From NCBI GenBank assembly GCA_963854835.1, contig OY978526.1, forward strand, positions 11,115,277 through 11,179,276: DNA of 64,000 nt. Direction: 5' to 3'. The position numbers and the translations under genes are program-made. Below are positions 1-13,559 of this stretch, piece after piece. The DNA comes from Megamerina dolium. Lineage: Eukaryota > Arthropoda > Insecta > Diptera > Megamerinidae. The first letter of the stretch is position 1. Each line of letters starts with the position of its first letter. Under the pieces are notes generated by a model. It was not told the DNA's origin and did no database searches. It saw only the letters and a list, made by a program, of their open reading frames with translations.

Positions 1-3000
1 CTGCATCTTTTTTAGCGACAATATTAATGAAGCTTTTAACAAGTTCAAGTTTAATGTGTAGAGGCGGCAGTCATATCTTCTCTTTTGGCACCAAAGTTTT
101 ATGAATTATGTTGGGCAAACATGGTGTGTTCCCTTTGGTTTCAATCATGGCATGCATACCTACTGATGTCCACTATATCGTGTATCTCAAACGCATATAA
201 AGCACATATATTTTAAATAGCCACTATGAAGACCGCGCAAAGCCATACGACGACCTTTAAGTCACAACAGATGATCAGGAAGAATTTAAAAAAGGATTTA
301 ACGAGGGTAGAGAGTTGGGCCAGCAGTAGAGTCACATGTGGGCATCATGTGCAACTCAAAGACTGATGATAGCGTTGATTTATAGCTATGCTGATGTCAC
401 AAGCACCGAACCATTGCACTCGAAAAGAGCTAGAGCTATATTTATGAACATAATATAATGCATTAAAAAGTTGCATATTTCAAGGGGACATATATGTCTT
501 TTATTTTCTGTGCGTTTGTACGTTCTTTGTATAAAGATTTTGTCTAAGGATACCCCTAGTAAAATTTTCCGAAGAATAATTTTCTAGAACATCTTAACCC
601 TCTAGCGATCAACCAAATGCCATTTTGTTTAGACTTTCAAAAAGAAGGGGGTCAAAACGACCCTTTCGTGAGAGAGCTAGTGGGTTAAAATGTTCTACAA
701 AATTATTACTCGTGAAATTTTACTCTATGTGTTCAAACTACCTATTTCGCTCCGATATGAATTTTAATCCTTTTTCTCTCCCACCTACTTATCCTAAACG
801 CAGTCAGTCAAATAATTGCAAATTTAATATAGCTATAGAAAAAGAATTTGGTCTGAGAAGGCAACATATTTTAGAGGTTTTACTATGTGTGTCTTTCGTC
901 CTGTGTTGGAAACATTTCGTCCCAATAAAGACTGCGTTATTGTGTTATCAAGTGAAATCGGCTGCAAAAAATTAATGTATTTTTTATTTAAATTTATGTG
1001 TTTTTTGCCTTGTGAGTTTGTGCAAAATCTTGTTAGAATTTCTACAGTTGATTTACAAATAATTTAAATGTGACTGTGAGACTGAAAACACTCTGCAGAA
1101 TATTAGACTGATAAATATTAGCTGATATTATCACTTCAATTTTTCAAAAATGCGTCTCTGCGATGTCATCTTAGCTTACTCCTCGATTGAAAATCATATT
1201 AGGAGCTGAATTATAGCAGCTCTGGAAGCTTGAAAAAAAACTTAGGGTCCTCGAAGAATGATGAAGTGTAGCATACACAAGTTCATTTTGTTAATCATTA
1301 TCCTTTGTCGTTTGCGGTGTTTTTTAGTACGAAAGCACAAGTATTTTTTGACAATATTTTAATCATTTCAATCCTGTAATAATATTTCTTGTTAGCGTAA
1401 CGGATTTACCTCTTTTATTCACGCTGTTTAACACTATAGATATGATAGTGTATCATCATGAACTATATGGGAATTGTATATGTGAACATGAATGAAAATT
1501 ATCGTTTGTTATCTGATTATCATGAGTATTATGTGAATATGCTCTATTGCTTAATTCAAAAAAAATTAAGCATTTTAAGTCAACTATAAACTTATGTGCT
1601 CTCAATTAGACCATACAAGTTCCCTATGCCTTACAGAAATAATAAAAATAGTAGAAGAGTAGTAAAACTACAATCCATAGACTAATAAGTATTATAGGAA
1701 ATTGTGAGAGTCTGCAACCTTAATTTTACAAAAATTAGGAAAGAATTACCTTGCCGAAGGCAGAAACATTTCATTTAACTTAATAGTGCATTGTTATTGC
1801 AAGAACTTGCATATATAATAAATGGCATAATTGAGTCGAAAAGCGCCATCTTGATTGAAGCAGTATATCTCATGATAGGACAATATTCGAAACTCACCTT
1901 CAATGCCAGTAGTTCAAAAGATATTAAGTTGGATTTTTTCTCTGAAATGTTAGGGTGAAAGGAGACAAGCTCACTAATTACATTAGTGCTAAGAGCTTCA
2001 CTAAAAAATGCTTCACTAAATAGTGCTAATATAAGGAAAAATTCACACCCATACACATTTGAAAAGCAATAAAGAGATTCGAATTCGAATTCGAAATGCC
2101 TTAATTTATATTATAAGTATGTGTGAATTTTACTAAATCCTTAATTTCAATCATTTTCAATTATTTCGCAATACTAACACATTATAAATATATTTAGTAA
2201 ACATTCACATAGTCATACATTATAGAGTACATGTAATGAAAATCATATTTAGATAAGGATATAATCATGATAAATAAAGAAATTTCTATGCAAATTCAAA
2301 TTGAAATGAAATGCCTTATATAATATACTACTAGCATATATATATATATATACTTTACAACAACAACAACCAAGAAATGTTTTATATTTACGATTATGTT
2401 AACTACCATCATACTTACAGTATATATACAACATATACATACATGAAGTATATGCTACTCTCTATGTATGTATGTACTCGTAGATGGTGGCAATGATGTT
2501 TTGCTCCACGGATTATCTACACAATGTTAATGGGATTTTCAAAGCTTTAAATTCTTCACATCACTACGATTTTGGGTGTGATTTTTCTTGTTGCCTCACG
2601 CAACATTTGCGTTAATGTTGTCTGATTTATGATTAAGCTATCTTAATGCCAATGTAAGAGTACTTAAAATAAACACCAATTGGCAATAGCAATGGCAACA
2701 TATGGCTGAGATTGAGAATGTAGTACATAGTATAGTGTAAGAGAAATGAAATTTTTTTTCACAATCTTAATAAACTGAAAAACCATATTTTACACTCAAT
2801 GTAACATTTATGTTCAATTTATGTTAATCTTTCATATTTTGTGAGTTTAGAAAAGCCAGTTGAAACCGATGTCATATAAAAATATACAACAATATACAAT
2901 AAATATAGTTAATAAGCAAATACAAAAAAAAAAAAAAAAAAAAAAATGCGCAAAATATTTACTCAAAATCATATAGCCCACATATTATTTAGCAAAAGCA

Positions 3001-5139
3001 ACAAAGGTTCCAATACGAAAAAGATGATATACAGACAAGACCCCTATAAAGTGTCTGCATATATTTTAGATATTTAAATCATCTCTCCATCTCTCGAAAC
3101 TAAAAATATATATGGTATATCTATATTAGAACGCCTTTTTAGAAAGAAGAAGAAATATATATATGTTTATATATAGAAGAAAAAATAAAATAAAATAAAA
3201 TCATAAAAATGCCACAAAGAAATTTTGCAATTCGTTCCACTATTTTAGCATAAGCACTCGTATGTCAAGACGACGAGACGTCCATTACTATCACCACCAA
3301 CTAGCATCCAACCATTTGTTCACCACCCGCAGACAAGAGATGATGTCTGTCTGTCTTGTAAAAAGTAGAGAGCTTCTTGTTATCATATTGTCCAAATCAA
3401 AGTCATAAACTTATGACGCCGCCACATAACATAGAGCCATTCAGCTAGCTACCACACACACACACACACATGTGAGAAGGTTGTGCGTGTGCGTTCGTAA
3501 TATGGGTGGAGTGGATGGAGTGAGTGAAAAATGTCGTTTGATCGCTTAAACGCAATAAAACCAACACTTGAGCACCACGCTCATTTTGTGTTGCTTACAA
3601 GGATTTTCATTTTCATTTTCATGTTATTTCCTTTATTCACATCAACTCTCATTTGCCCTCCTTCACCAATAATATGATTTTTCTTTTATGTTAGTAAGTG
3701 TAAGTGTTTGTTTTTTTTGCGTTTTATGTTCGTTTTTCATTTTCTGCCTTTTGAGTTTTTCACATTGTTTTTCCTTCTGTACCATTTTTTTTTTTTTTCA
3801 TTTATATTGCGCATCACTTATGTATTACATACATCAATATATACACAGATTTTCCCATATCGAACACTCCCATTATTTGACTATATATGTGTGCGTTAAA
3901 TACAATAAATATATGTTCGATGATATCGACTAAACTTTCAAGTACCCACCATATACAATACACATGAACATCCAAAAAAAGCGACAACTCTTGTTACATA
4001 TCCTTAATGCAGTTATGAGGCACTTGTGCCAACATATGCGAATAATATTCCCATGTGCTTAGATATATGTATGTGTCTGCGTAGTGTAGTGCCCTAGTCT
4101 TTGGTGTGACTCATTGGATTATTGCTATCTATGGGAGATTCGAGTAAAAGTGCGACGCACAGTGTGAACTTTTCATATAAACAGTGGCCAAAAATAGTAA
4201 ATGTTCAACGATTTCAGTCAAATTTATAAAACATAATTATAAAACTAAAATTAGTTTTTACATAAAAAATTATTCATTTTGGCCACGCCTATTCTATATA
4301 AATTAATACATTTTAATTAATTTAAAGATAAATTAATTAATATAAAAACTTAATCAAGTTATTCTCTTCGATTGTCATAAACCTTTTCATATTAGACTAT
4401 AATATTAATTTTGACAAATTTTTTACCTATGCAGAAACACTGTGCGACATAACGACTATATGATTTTTAAATAATAGCTTCAAATGTGTTATATTTGTTG
4501 TTGTTTTCATCTTATTCATATTTTTTGTTATACTCACCTATACATGTACAAGTATAGTAGGCTTATAATATTTATATGAAAAAAAAAAATAAGAGGACCG
4601 AATAAAGTTTCTTAGCGACTACTTTCTTTATTCAAATTACAACATCTCGAGATAGTGCATACTTGTGGGCAAATTTATGAGCAAAAAAAGGAGAAGAAAA
4701 GAGAAATAAAGGAAATCCATATGCGGTTTTTACGAGCATGGGTGCATAAATACAATTTCCTATGTCCTATACGTATATGTAATTTTGCGTTAAGTTCGAT
4801 TGCTTGATAGCCGGCTAGCTTTGCGTATGAACACAATCGTTAGTAATAAGTAGTCATAGTATTTACATAGTAATCGTAGTGGTTTTAGTGGTAACATTTA
4901 ATAAAAATAAAAAAACAAAGTAAAAAAATGTATCCTACGATCCTACAAGATAATAAAGATTCTTGTAGAAAAATAAAGTATTGTCGAGGAATTTCCTGTA
5001 AAGAGGGAGAGAAAAAAAAAGGAAAACGACCCAACTGCAAAATTCAAATAATATAAACAAACGACAAACTTTAACTTTCTTACACTGCCTTACAAAATTA
5101 TAAATTCAATTGATGCTGCTTAGAAAAAATCTTGGCTTC
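1..5139. other. AT-rich intergenic DNA, no gene recognised
   Basis: I see no supported coding region here. Apparent reading frames of about 60-116 codons lack domain character and splice context. The stretch holds one TTAA-bounded mini-element (594-688, listed separately), a short TA run near 2339, a poly(A) tract near 2923-2946, a CA run near 3453 and poly(T) near 3787. It could be intergenic, or an upstream intron of the collagen gene. Confidence 0.5.
594..688. mobile_element. Small TTAA-bounded palindromic element, copy 1
   Basis: The left end reads TTAACCCTCTAGC and the right end GCTAGTGGGTTAA, inverted repeats matching at 12 of 13 bases and ending in TTAA. The TTAA-CCC...GGG-TTAA layout is that of piggyBac-type termini with their TTAA target duplication. 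Two similar 93-bp copies occur at 10819 and 39292. Similarity continues past the TTAA ends on both sides, so the true repeat may be larger than the palindrome. The piggyBac assignment is inference. Confidence 0.5.
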
Positions 5140-5670
5140 CGCTAGGGGTAATGATAAAATGTGATAAAAAATCTTCTTTAAATTGAAATGAAATAATGTC
5201 GAAATATTTTTTGTAAGTTTTTCGACATTACGGCAAACAAATTAAAATAATGTCGAAACAAAATTGTAAGAAATTCGATCTTCGACAAAATTGCAAAAAT
5301 TTAGTCAATAATGTCGAAATGTAATGTAATGTAATGACGCAATAATTATTGAAATATATGGAAAAATGTATAGAGTAGTGGGAATAAGAAGAAATCATAG
5401 TGGTCACTTATATTGTCCGAATACCTTTTTCGACAATATTGCAGAATCAAAATTGAAATAATGCCATAAGAAAATGTATAGATTTAGATTTTCGACATTA
5501 ATGCAAAATGTTTTGCAACAATGCCGACGTAACACTTTGGAAAAATGGCGGTTGAAATTTTATTGTTGAAATTTTTCGACATTAATTCATAATTTGCTAT
5601 TAATGCATTACTCAAGAAATTCTATATTTAGCTGAAAATAATGCATTTTCTTAAAACTAATATTATAATT
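5140..5670. repeat. Cluster of dispersed CGACATT/AATGTCG palindromic units (cluster 1)
   Basis: The segment repeats TTCGACATTA and its complement TAATGTCGAAA several times, interleaved with TTGCAAAA. Examples sit near 5190, 5220, 5255, 5313, 5430, 5493 and 5576. The same words recur in clusters at 16.4-16.6 kb and 44.5-45.0 kb. There is no coding potential. It is most simply a decayed family of foldback or MITE-like sequence. Confidence 0.5.
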
Positions 5671-6331
5671 TTACGACACAGTGTACAAACTTATATATAG
5701 AAATAAGCAATATCCTTAGTTTTTACTGCAATGTACATAGTGCATATTGCGGCTATGCATATACATATGTTCATTAAGGTGGCAAAAAAATATATGCTAG
5801 CACAGTTTTGAACGTGAATTCTAGCTTGCATAAGCAAATAATATTGGATTTTATAAAAAATCACCAAACAGAAAGTTTCATACCAATTGATGAAATTTGA
5901 TGATGATGATTTTCCATAACTTTTCTTATTATTTACACATAAAAATTAGACTCAACAGGGGTCAAATATATGACTGATCCCTATCAACGTTCTCCCTTCA
6001 AAATATATCGAACACGTACTTCTTTAGGTTGGCTCCTTTACGAAATTGACGTTTTAATCAAATTTGCTGTCTTCGTTCCCTGATCTCCGAAGTACGTAGG
6101 TAGGACAAATGCATAACCGGCCTCGATTATTTTTATATTTTGAATAGTTTAGTGAAACATACTACCTATTTTCAATCCTCATTGGGACTCACCTACAAAC
6201 TAAACAAAAAACTACAAATTTGTATAAAAGATGCTCCCAGCGCTCTGATGGTGCCAAATTTAAGAAGGGCAGCCATTCATTCCATCCTCTTTATTTTCCC
6301 CCCAAATATAATTATGCATAACATTAATCCA

Positions 6332-6730
6332 TTAAAGTAACGCCCATACAAAATGAATTTGGAAATACCTGAAAATTGACAATTATCCCTATAGTTGCCC
6401 ATGAAGCACCTCTATATGGGTGAAATGTATATCCAACCATTATTGGTTTTACCTCTTATATATATTTCTTATACAAACTTATCCTCTAGATGCCTTAAGG
6501 GGGCTGTCATACAAAATGAACGAAAAGCACTTGAAAATTGATAAATAGCTTCATAGCTGCCCAAAAAGCGACTCTAGGAGAATGAAATGTAACCCCCATT
6601 AATTTTTGCCTCTTCAATATTTTTTTCCAATACATACGTACCGTCTATCTAGGCACATTAAGGGGGCTGCTATATAATATGAATCGAAAAACACATATGA
6701 CAAATCATTCAGGGCTCCAGAAATCGTCTC
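6332..6730. repeat. 163-bp tandem repeat, about 2.4 units
   Basis: Units start with TTAAAG or TTAAGGGGGCTG at 6332, 6495 and 6658, exactly 163 bases apart. Each contains a recognisable ATACAAAATGAA, a CTTGAAAATTGA-like stretch and a TAGCTGCCC-like stretch. The array abuts the RNase H remnant that follows, so it may be part of that element or the site it entered. No coding role is evident. Confidence 0.6.
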
Positions 6731-6759
6731 TACAGAATTTTAATACAAGGCCGACACTC

Positions 6760-7712
6760 ATTAACTTTTCGAGGAGAATGCCCACAAGATCTACACTGAT
6801 GGTTCAAAGATTGACGGCGGTGTCGGTGCGGGGATATGCTCCAAAGATCTTGAGGTATCAAAGTCCTCTGGGAGATACAGCTAGTATATTTCAAGAGCCG
6901 AAGTTCTCGGGATAAGAGAGGCTTACAAGATACTAAACAATCAGTTACATACATCCCCAAAAGCATGTATTTTGTCAGATAGTCAAGCGGTGCTTCTGGC
7001 ATTGTCATCACCGATAACGAACTCAGTAATCATAAGAAAATGTAAGGAAGAGCTCAACGTACTAACACGCAAAATAGACATCACTCTCGTCTAGGTACCT
7101 GGCCACAGGAACATAGAAGGAAACGAGTAAGCGTACGAACTGGCAAGAAGGGGGGTAACTAACAGCGAATCCGGGTCGCTTACTGTTGGAAGCCCCCTTT
7201 ACTCTATCAAAAGAGAGCTCTACCTACAGTTTCGAAAGCAGAAAGAAACCAGGTGGTCAAGAACTGATGCCTGCAAAATAGCAAAGACAATTTGGCCTAA
7301 ATACGATAAGTCAAGAACTGACAAATTGGTAAGAAAGAAAAGAACAGATATATTCAGAATCACGTCCACTATTACCGGTCACTGGCCGATATGGGACCAT
7401 GCAGAGAAAATAGGATGGCTCTACCTCGACATATGCCGAAACTGCAAACAAGAGTGATCCAAGGAGACAGTTTCCCACTATCTATATGAGTGCCCAAGTC
7501 AGGGCGTTCTACGACATAGATCTCTAGGGAAATTCGTAGCCTAAATGAAATTGCTGTAAACAAAATAGACAACGTTAGCAGATTTATCAACGAATCAAGA
7601 TGGTTTTAATAGACCCCACTTTAGTGGTTCCAGGAGTGGTGTACCAAAATGGTGCTTTTCTATGTGCTAATTGAGTCTCGGTTTTGTCTACCGAGCAGCA
7701 CCTAAACCAACC
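6760..7712 (+). pseudogene. Non-LTR retrotransposon remnant: RNase H domain and C-terminal region
   Basis: Conceptual translation shows an RNase H start YTDGSK (from 6792), a later LSDSQAVLLAL block and a V*VPGHRNIEGNE block, the order found in RNase H domains of Jockey/I-type LINEs. A Cys-containing tail (CRNCKQE ... HYLYECPSQ) resembles their terminal zinc-knuckle. The reading frame is broken: a frameshift near 6855-6905, and in-frame stops at 7092 (TAG where VWVPGH is expected), 7128 (TAA) and 7455 (TGA). Only the 3' part of an element is present, consistent with 5' truncation on insertion. It is not expected to be functional. The exact clade is uncertain. Confidence 0.8.
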
Positions 7713-10570
7713 AATATATTGGACCTTTCTAGAAAGGTTTTATGGATAAATACTATGAAAATTTTCCAATTTCAGGGCTCAGTGGAATGAAACTTTTTGT
7801 ATGATAAGACAAAAAAAAAAAAAAACACTTGCCAAAGCGTCTACCTTAATGTTCTTACATAAGTACATATATATTTATTATGTATATGTACATATACTTG
7901 CGGATGGTAACATTTATTTAAATCGTAACGCACCAGTAATAGTGGTAGTAAAAACAACAATAACAGGCATTATTGTAAATACGAATCTATACATATATAA
8001 TACTGTTACTACTGCAATACTATGTACTATTACTGCTACTAGCTACTACTACTACTACTACTATTTGTATCATTGCTACCGTTGCTGATGTTGCTACCGC
8101 TCTTTTTGATATTTTGCTGCAACATTATCCTTATGGGACAAAGTAACTTATTTTATGGTGGTGGTGGTGGTGGTTGATGATGACGATGACGGCAACAACG
8201 ATGGCGGGCACAATGGGAATAACCAACATACCATAGACGAACACAACCATATACAAACATATTTTTAAACAATATAAAATCAGCAAACGATTGAAAATAA
8301 GTTTAAGTAGATATTACTTGTACGTACGAGTATGTATGTTTGTTGTAGTATCTACGAATATACGCGAACGTATATACAATAGATTTTGCGCATGTATTTG
8401 TATATAGTCACGCATACAGAGTCACATTCAGTGCACATTTAAAGTGGAAAGTGGATTTAAAAAATTTTTTTATGAAACACAATAATGAAAAATGAAGAAG
8501 AAGAAAAAGAAAAAATGCAAAATAGGAGGTAATGGGCGATCACAGAATATGGCAACGAGCAACGGGTGTGACGAGAATGATGGCAAATGAGTTTAGAACA
8601 ACAGATAATGGTTGCGTGTTGTATGAGAGGCGTCATGGATTGCAAAATATATAATATATTTTTTTCAACACACACACACAGACGCACACAAAAACATGTA
8701 CATGTACGTGTATTGTATTTGCAATTTTTGGCGCGTCACAATCATCACCATCATCGCTCCCATAGATTATTACCTCTTGAGAATGCATGTTCGCGTAAAA
8801 GTGAGAACATTTTTGAGATTTTTCTCATTATTCTTGTTGTTGTTTTTGCTACTGTTGTTTGAAAAACTTTTTACCACAACGATGTTGATGTGAAGTTGCG
8901 TGTTTTTGTATTGTTTTCGTTGTTATATTTTATTATAAATATGTACATACAAGTATGTATGACTCAAAATGAAGCAAAAAATCAGAATCTTTTTAGCTGC
9001 GATTTTTTTGTTTAAATATGTGCTTCCAAACTTAATAAACATGCATATGCTTGGGTGTGGGAAAAATATCACATTTGATGCTTAGAGAACTGGTTATGAA
9101 TGCTATACAAGTGAATGGTTATATATTAAGACCACGAAGAACATTTTTCAATAAGATTTCTTTTTATAAACTTTCTCAGAAAGAAGAGGTATTCCTAATT
9201 GGTCTTAAATTTCTTTCAGTAGTGATTTGTTAACAAAAGCAGAATGACTATTGAGTCTTACTTATCAAATTATAAAAGAAATGCTAACTGAAATAGACAA
9301 GTATTAAAATTTTTGCCTTACAAATCATCATTTAGTGGATCACTAGTTCTTCACTAGTTCTTTTGGAACTAGTATTTCATAACTCCTACATTATGTAGTT
9401 ATTTCTATTGCACGACTATGTTTTTTTTTTGGTGTTTAAGTACATGTACGTTCGTTATGTGATTGTGGTTTTAAGTAATTTTTTTTTGTTTTCAGCCAAG
9501 TTTCGTTGTCCTACACTCCACTCTCCACTTTCTCTCGCTCGACTTGTCACTCACTCAGTATCTTTAATGTTTCTTGAATTTGTTATTTATACTTTGTCTT
9601 TTTTTTTTTTCTATTTTCTTTTTTTTTCTCTTCTCAATGACCCGACAAACAGCATCTTTATGCATTCATACACACGCACTCAGTCATGATGAACATTATT
9701 AACAATTTAAGATTTTTATTCAAACGAGAAAAATTTCATTAACGACAATAAGAAAAAAAAAGTGAAAAATCATAAATGAAAAATAAATGGCATGGGTACA
9801 AAGATGGTAAAAGAAATAAAAAGCGCGTAGCTTACAAGTGCGCATGTTAGCCAAGCATTAGCGAAAAGAAATAAATATCAATTTGTATACAAAAGCATTC
9901 TGTATGCGGAATATACAAGCAATCATTTAAAATATTCAAATATTACACATTTAAATCATATACAAATTGATTAATGTATAAGAGTGAAAGGCGTTTATAT
10001 TTGAAGAATACTTGATCCTGTTAAGGTGGTTAAATATAAACATATACAATAAATATATTTGCTAACAAACAGCTGGTGTCAAATGCGTTTACATATTTTG
10101 TAAATTACATATAAATAGCTCAACGACATATATATTACAAATATCCCTCACGAATGTATGTTCAGTTATACTTTGTATTGGTTAGCCGAATGGTTGACTC
10201 TATCGGTTTGATGATTCGCTGAGCCGCTTTCCATGGATGGCATGCCATCAGTAAACATTTAAAGCTGTGTCACGAGTCAAAGTGATTTTGTTTGTCATCG
10301 ACGACGGCGCTTAATGCGTTCTGGCTCTTTTTTATGGTCGTGCATCATGATGATGCCACCACACAGCCGAACGCAATGTGTACGCATACATAAATTATGG
10401 TCATATGTATTGTATGTATATAATATACCCAATAAACCAAAAATTTTAATTTTTTTGCAATGGTTATAGATTTTCGTTGATATCGTATGAGACCGTTGAC
10501 ATCATATTATCTAATTCTAAGAAACTACAAATATGCTTGCATAAAGTTTTAAAATAAAGATAACACTATC
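7713..10570. other. AT-rich spacer with microsatellites
   Basis: No gene is supported. I see poly(A) at 7809-7826, ACT repeats near 8041-8062, GGT repeats near 8157-8173, CA runs near 8669 and poly(T) near 9600 and 9625. Short inverted ACTAGTTC/GAACTAGT words occur near 9343-9373. An acceptor-like TTTTGTTTTCAG at 9484-9495 is not followed by an open reading frame with a donor. Confidence 0.5.
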
Positions 10571-10571
10571 T

Positions 10572-11175
10572 CACAATTGGAGGGTCATTGTCTCAGGGGT
10601 GAACCAAACCAGTCTCAAACGATAACATTTGACTTCAGTAACAAAAGCCCTAATCACTCTCTGCTCCACTACGTCACAATTTTTTTTACAGTGGTTTAAA
10701 ATTTGGATTTTTCGGACAGAAATAGAAGCATGCAATCTGAAAAATTGTATGTAAAATTATGTTCACATCTACCGAGACCTTTATGAAAAATTTCCGGGCA
10801 TTATTTTCTCGGAACAATTTAACCCTCTAACTACCACCCGTATGTGTCATTTTGGATCTTCTTTTGAAGAATTCATTAATAGTCAACATTTGGTAGGAGT
10901 TCAAGGGTTAAAGTCTGTGATAAAAATATTCTCCAGATTATTTCAATAAGGGTCACCAAAGATAATTAACTTGTAAGTAACAAATTAAGGTTTTAAGTAC
11001 TTTATTTTTAAGCATCTATTGAATCGTGTGATAGCTACATGCAACAATTTGAGCATTATTGTCTCGGCGGTGAACCAAACCAGTCTCAAACAATAGCATT
11101 TGAATTCAGTAATAAAACTTCTCATCCATTTCTGCTCCACTACGTCATAATTTTTTTTTTTTACAGTAGTTAAAA
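10572..11175. repeat. Pair of ~130-bp direct repeats flanking a TTAA mini-element
   Basis: A segment starting near 10572 and another near 11042 share GTGAACCAAACCAGTCTCAA, a CATTTGA(A/C)TTCAGTAA block, CTGCTCCACTACGTCA and a poly(T) plus ACAGT end. The copies are about 470 bases apart and roughly 80-85% alike by eye. A TTAA-bounded element (10819-10911) lies between them. They could be long terminal-type repeats of a decayed small element or a segmental duplication. No coding potential is seen. Confidence 0.6.
10819..10911. mobile_element. Small TTAA-bounded palindromic element, copy 2
   Basis: The left end is TTAACCCTCTAACTACC and the right end GGTAGGAGTTCAAGGGTTAA, giving inverted TTAACCC/GGGTTAA termini. 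At 93 bp it matches the size of copies at 594 and 39292. It sits between the two direct repeats of this region. Confidence 0.5.
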
Positions 11176-11179
11176 TTTT

Positions 11180-13555
11180 TTTTTAGAAATTATAATTTAA
11201 TAAATTAGCAAATATTTCTAACAATATTTTCAAACAGCTTAGTGTTTTACAAAATTATCATTGAACATCTACTAAAAATCGGAAAAAAATATAAAACATA
11301 AAAATATATATGTAAATATAATAATTAAAATATAATTTAGGTATATAATTAATATACCAAAATTAAAAATTGTCTTCGATTTATTTCATATAACTAAGAA
11401 GTCGCCTCTAAACAGTTCAAACATATAACCGACTCACATTAAAAACCGTTAGGGATCGCCACTATAAAACTGACGTTCTTATAAACGTCGTTCATTAAAT
11501 ATCGTCGTGATTAAATATATCACTGAACTTCCCATATTCCTTCCTGAACCTAATTACTTCTACCTCGACCCCTGGGAATGGTGGGAACAAAATCGTAAAC
11601 AGAATATTCGATTTGTCCCTTATATTTCAAATAAATATTTTTCAGAATTATTAAAAACAAATCGTTTAGAAAGCTTTTGTTTTTTTTTTTTAATTTTTAA
11701 ATTTTTATATTCAACATAAATATGTTTCAATGTCTTTTAGAATCAAATCATAAAGAAAAGTTTTGCTTTAGTTAAAAATTTTTAAGTTTAACAAGAGAGT
11801 TTGCAAAGTCTTTCAGATAATTCATAAAAAATTTAAATTTTTGTATTTATTTCATATTCGATATAATATAATAATTCTTCAAAAAAAGTCGTAAAATCAA
11901 GAGAAGACGTAAAAAGTTAAGGAAATAAACCAATAAAATCCCATAAATTTCGTTTAAAGAATCGTTTAGAAATTCTTTAAAATTGATGTTCTAAAAATCG
12001 CAAAGGATACCAAATAAACAGTTAGAATTAGAATTTTTATTTTAGTGTTTTTTTTTTGCATAACTTTGGTTTACGTGGTTAGCACTCGCATACACACACG
12101 CACACAAACACACACTTATATGCACCCACATCATCACCAACGACCACATATTATAAATTGTTTTGTAAACAACAACAACCACCACAACAATGATGAAAGT
12201 AATAAAATTGTAATATTTTATGCAGTCATTCAGCAGACAGACCGATAGTAGTCCAATATGCATATGGATGGACAGATGTATCCATGCATATATTCGTTTA
12301 TACATGCTAAAGGCAATTAATTTGTAATTATTTTGAGTTGAGCGTGCTGAGTTTTATTACTATGACATTAAAATCCTTTTGATAATACTCGCATATACAT
12401 ACATACTCCATATGTATATGTATAATACAATACTGTATTAAACACCAGCAGCTGTGCCGGCGTCAAAAGCTGTAAAACCAATAAGTTGCAATGTTTAAAT
12501 GAAAAACACAGCAAAAATAAAATCATGAAAAAAAAAATCTCAAAACAAACAGTCTAATAAAATGTTCCTTATCTTCAATCGTTGTGAATAAATCACAACA
12601 ACAACATGAGAGGATGATTATTGCCTTTGTTAAAAAGCGAAATTCTTCTGTTGGCCTTCACATTTGATTGGTATTTGCCTTATGTGCTGTGCCTCATATG
12701 CCACTGTAAATTCATGTATGAACAGAAAGATGATATTGATGATGTTATTTGTTGTTAGTATAATTGATACAATAGCAACAATCTATTGTATTTTGTATTT
12801 TGATATATGTGCCATACAAATTTAATATTGTACATATATCCTTCGACTTGTGTGCTTCCAATTATGTACACATATTTTGGAGCATTTTAATGGTTGATTG
12901 CTTGTCTGACAGATTAAAGTAGATACACATACCTACATTAAATCTATTTTCACTTCAATCAAAAACAAATAACAAATACTACGATTAACCTTGGAAATAA
13001 AGCGTAAAATTTTGAAATTGAAAATGATTGGAAAATTGCTGTTAAACAAAAAGGTGTGTATGTGAAGAGTTCTGGGGAAAAAAATCAAAATTGAAAATCT
13101 GCTGTCATGGTCATTTATTTCTTTATTTATGATTATTTTCTTATGCTCAACTTTTTGTCTTCTTGCTGCTCCTGAGAATATTTTATATAAATGTCCATGT
13201 ACATCTATCCTCATATATCACATTTGGAAATTGTACTTTATAACTTTTGATATAAAATATTTATATTTATATATTTTACGAATAACCCTTAGCAAATATC
13301 CTCTAAATATATTGAATTTGAATAAATGTTTTCAGTGGCTGTCTGACCTTCTCTCAAAATTCACTCTGAGATATTTGTCAGGAATTTGTCGTAAAGTCAG
13401 AAAACCTTAAGCTTAAGCTCAAGACTTTGGAGCTATTTTTACGTGTTCGTCGTCTAGAAACTTCCACGACATTTTAAGCAGAAAGTTTAGTCAGGATTTT
13501 AAAAATGTCCCAAATTGATTTTTAACGCATTATTTTATACGAGAAGCTTCTGAAT
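11180..13555. other. AT-rich spacer, no gene recognised
   Basis: Very AT-rich sequence with CA runs near 12092-12115, CAA repeats near 12168-12189 and poly(T) tracts. Short reading frames here are low-complexity and lack splice or domain support. Confidence 0.5.
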
Positions 13556-13559
13556 GAAC

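Noticed and set aside
625..1067. Overlapping 116- and 60-codon frames as a possible gene
   Set aside because: The first begins inside a TTAA-bounded repeat that also occurs at 10.8 and 39.3 kb; there is no domain, no splice context and the frames simply overlap by chance.
9484..9570. Possible small exon after TTTTGTTTTCAG
   Set aside because: No matching donor and the following frames reach stops quickly with no recognisable protein.
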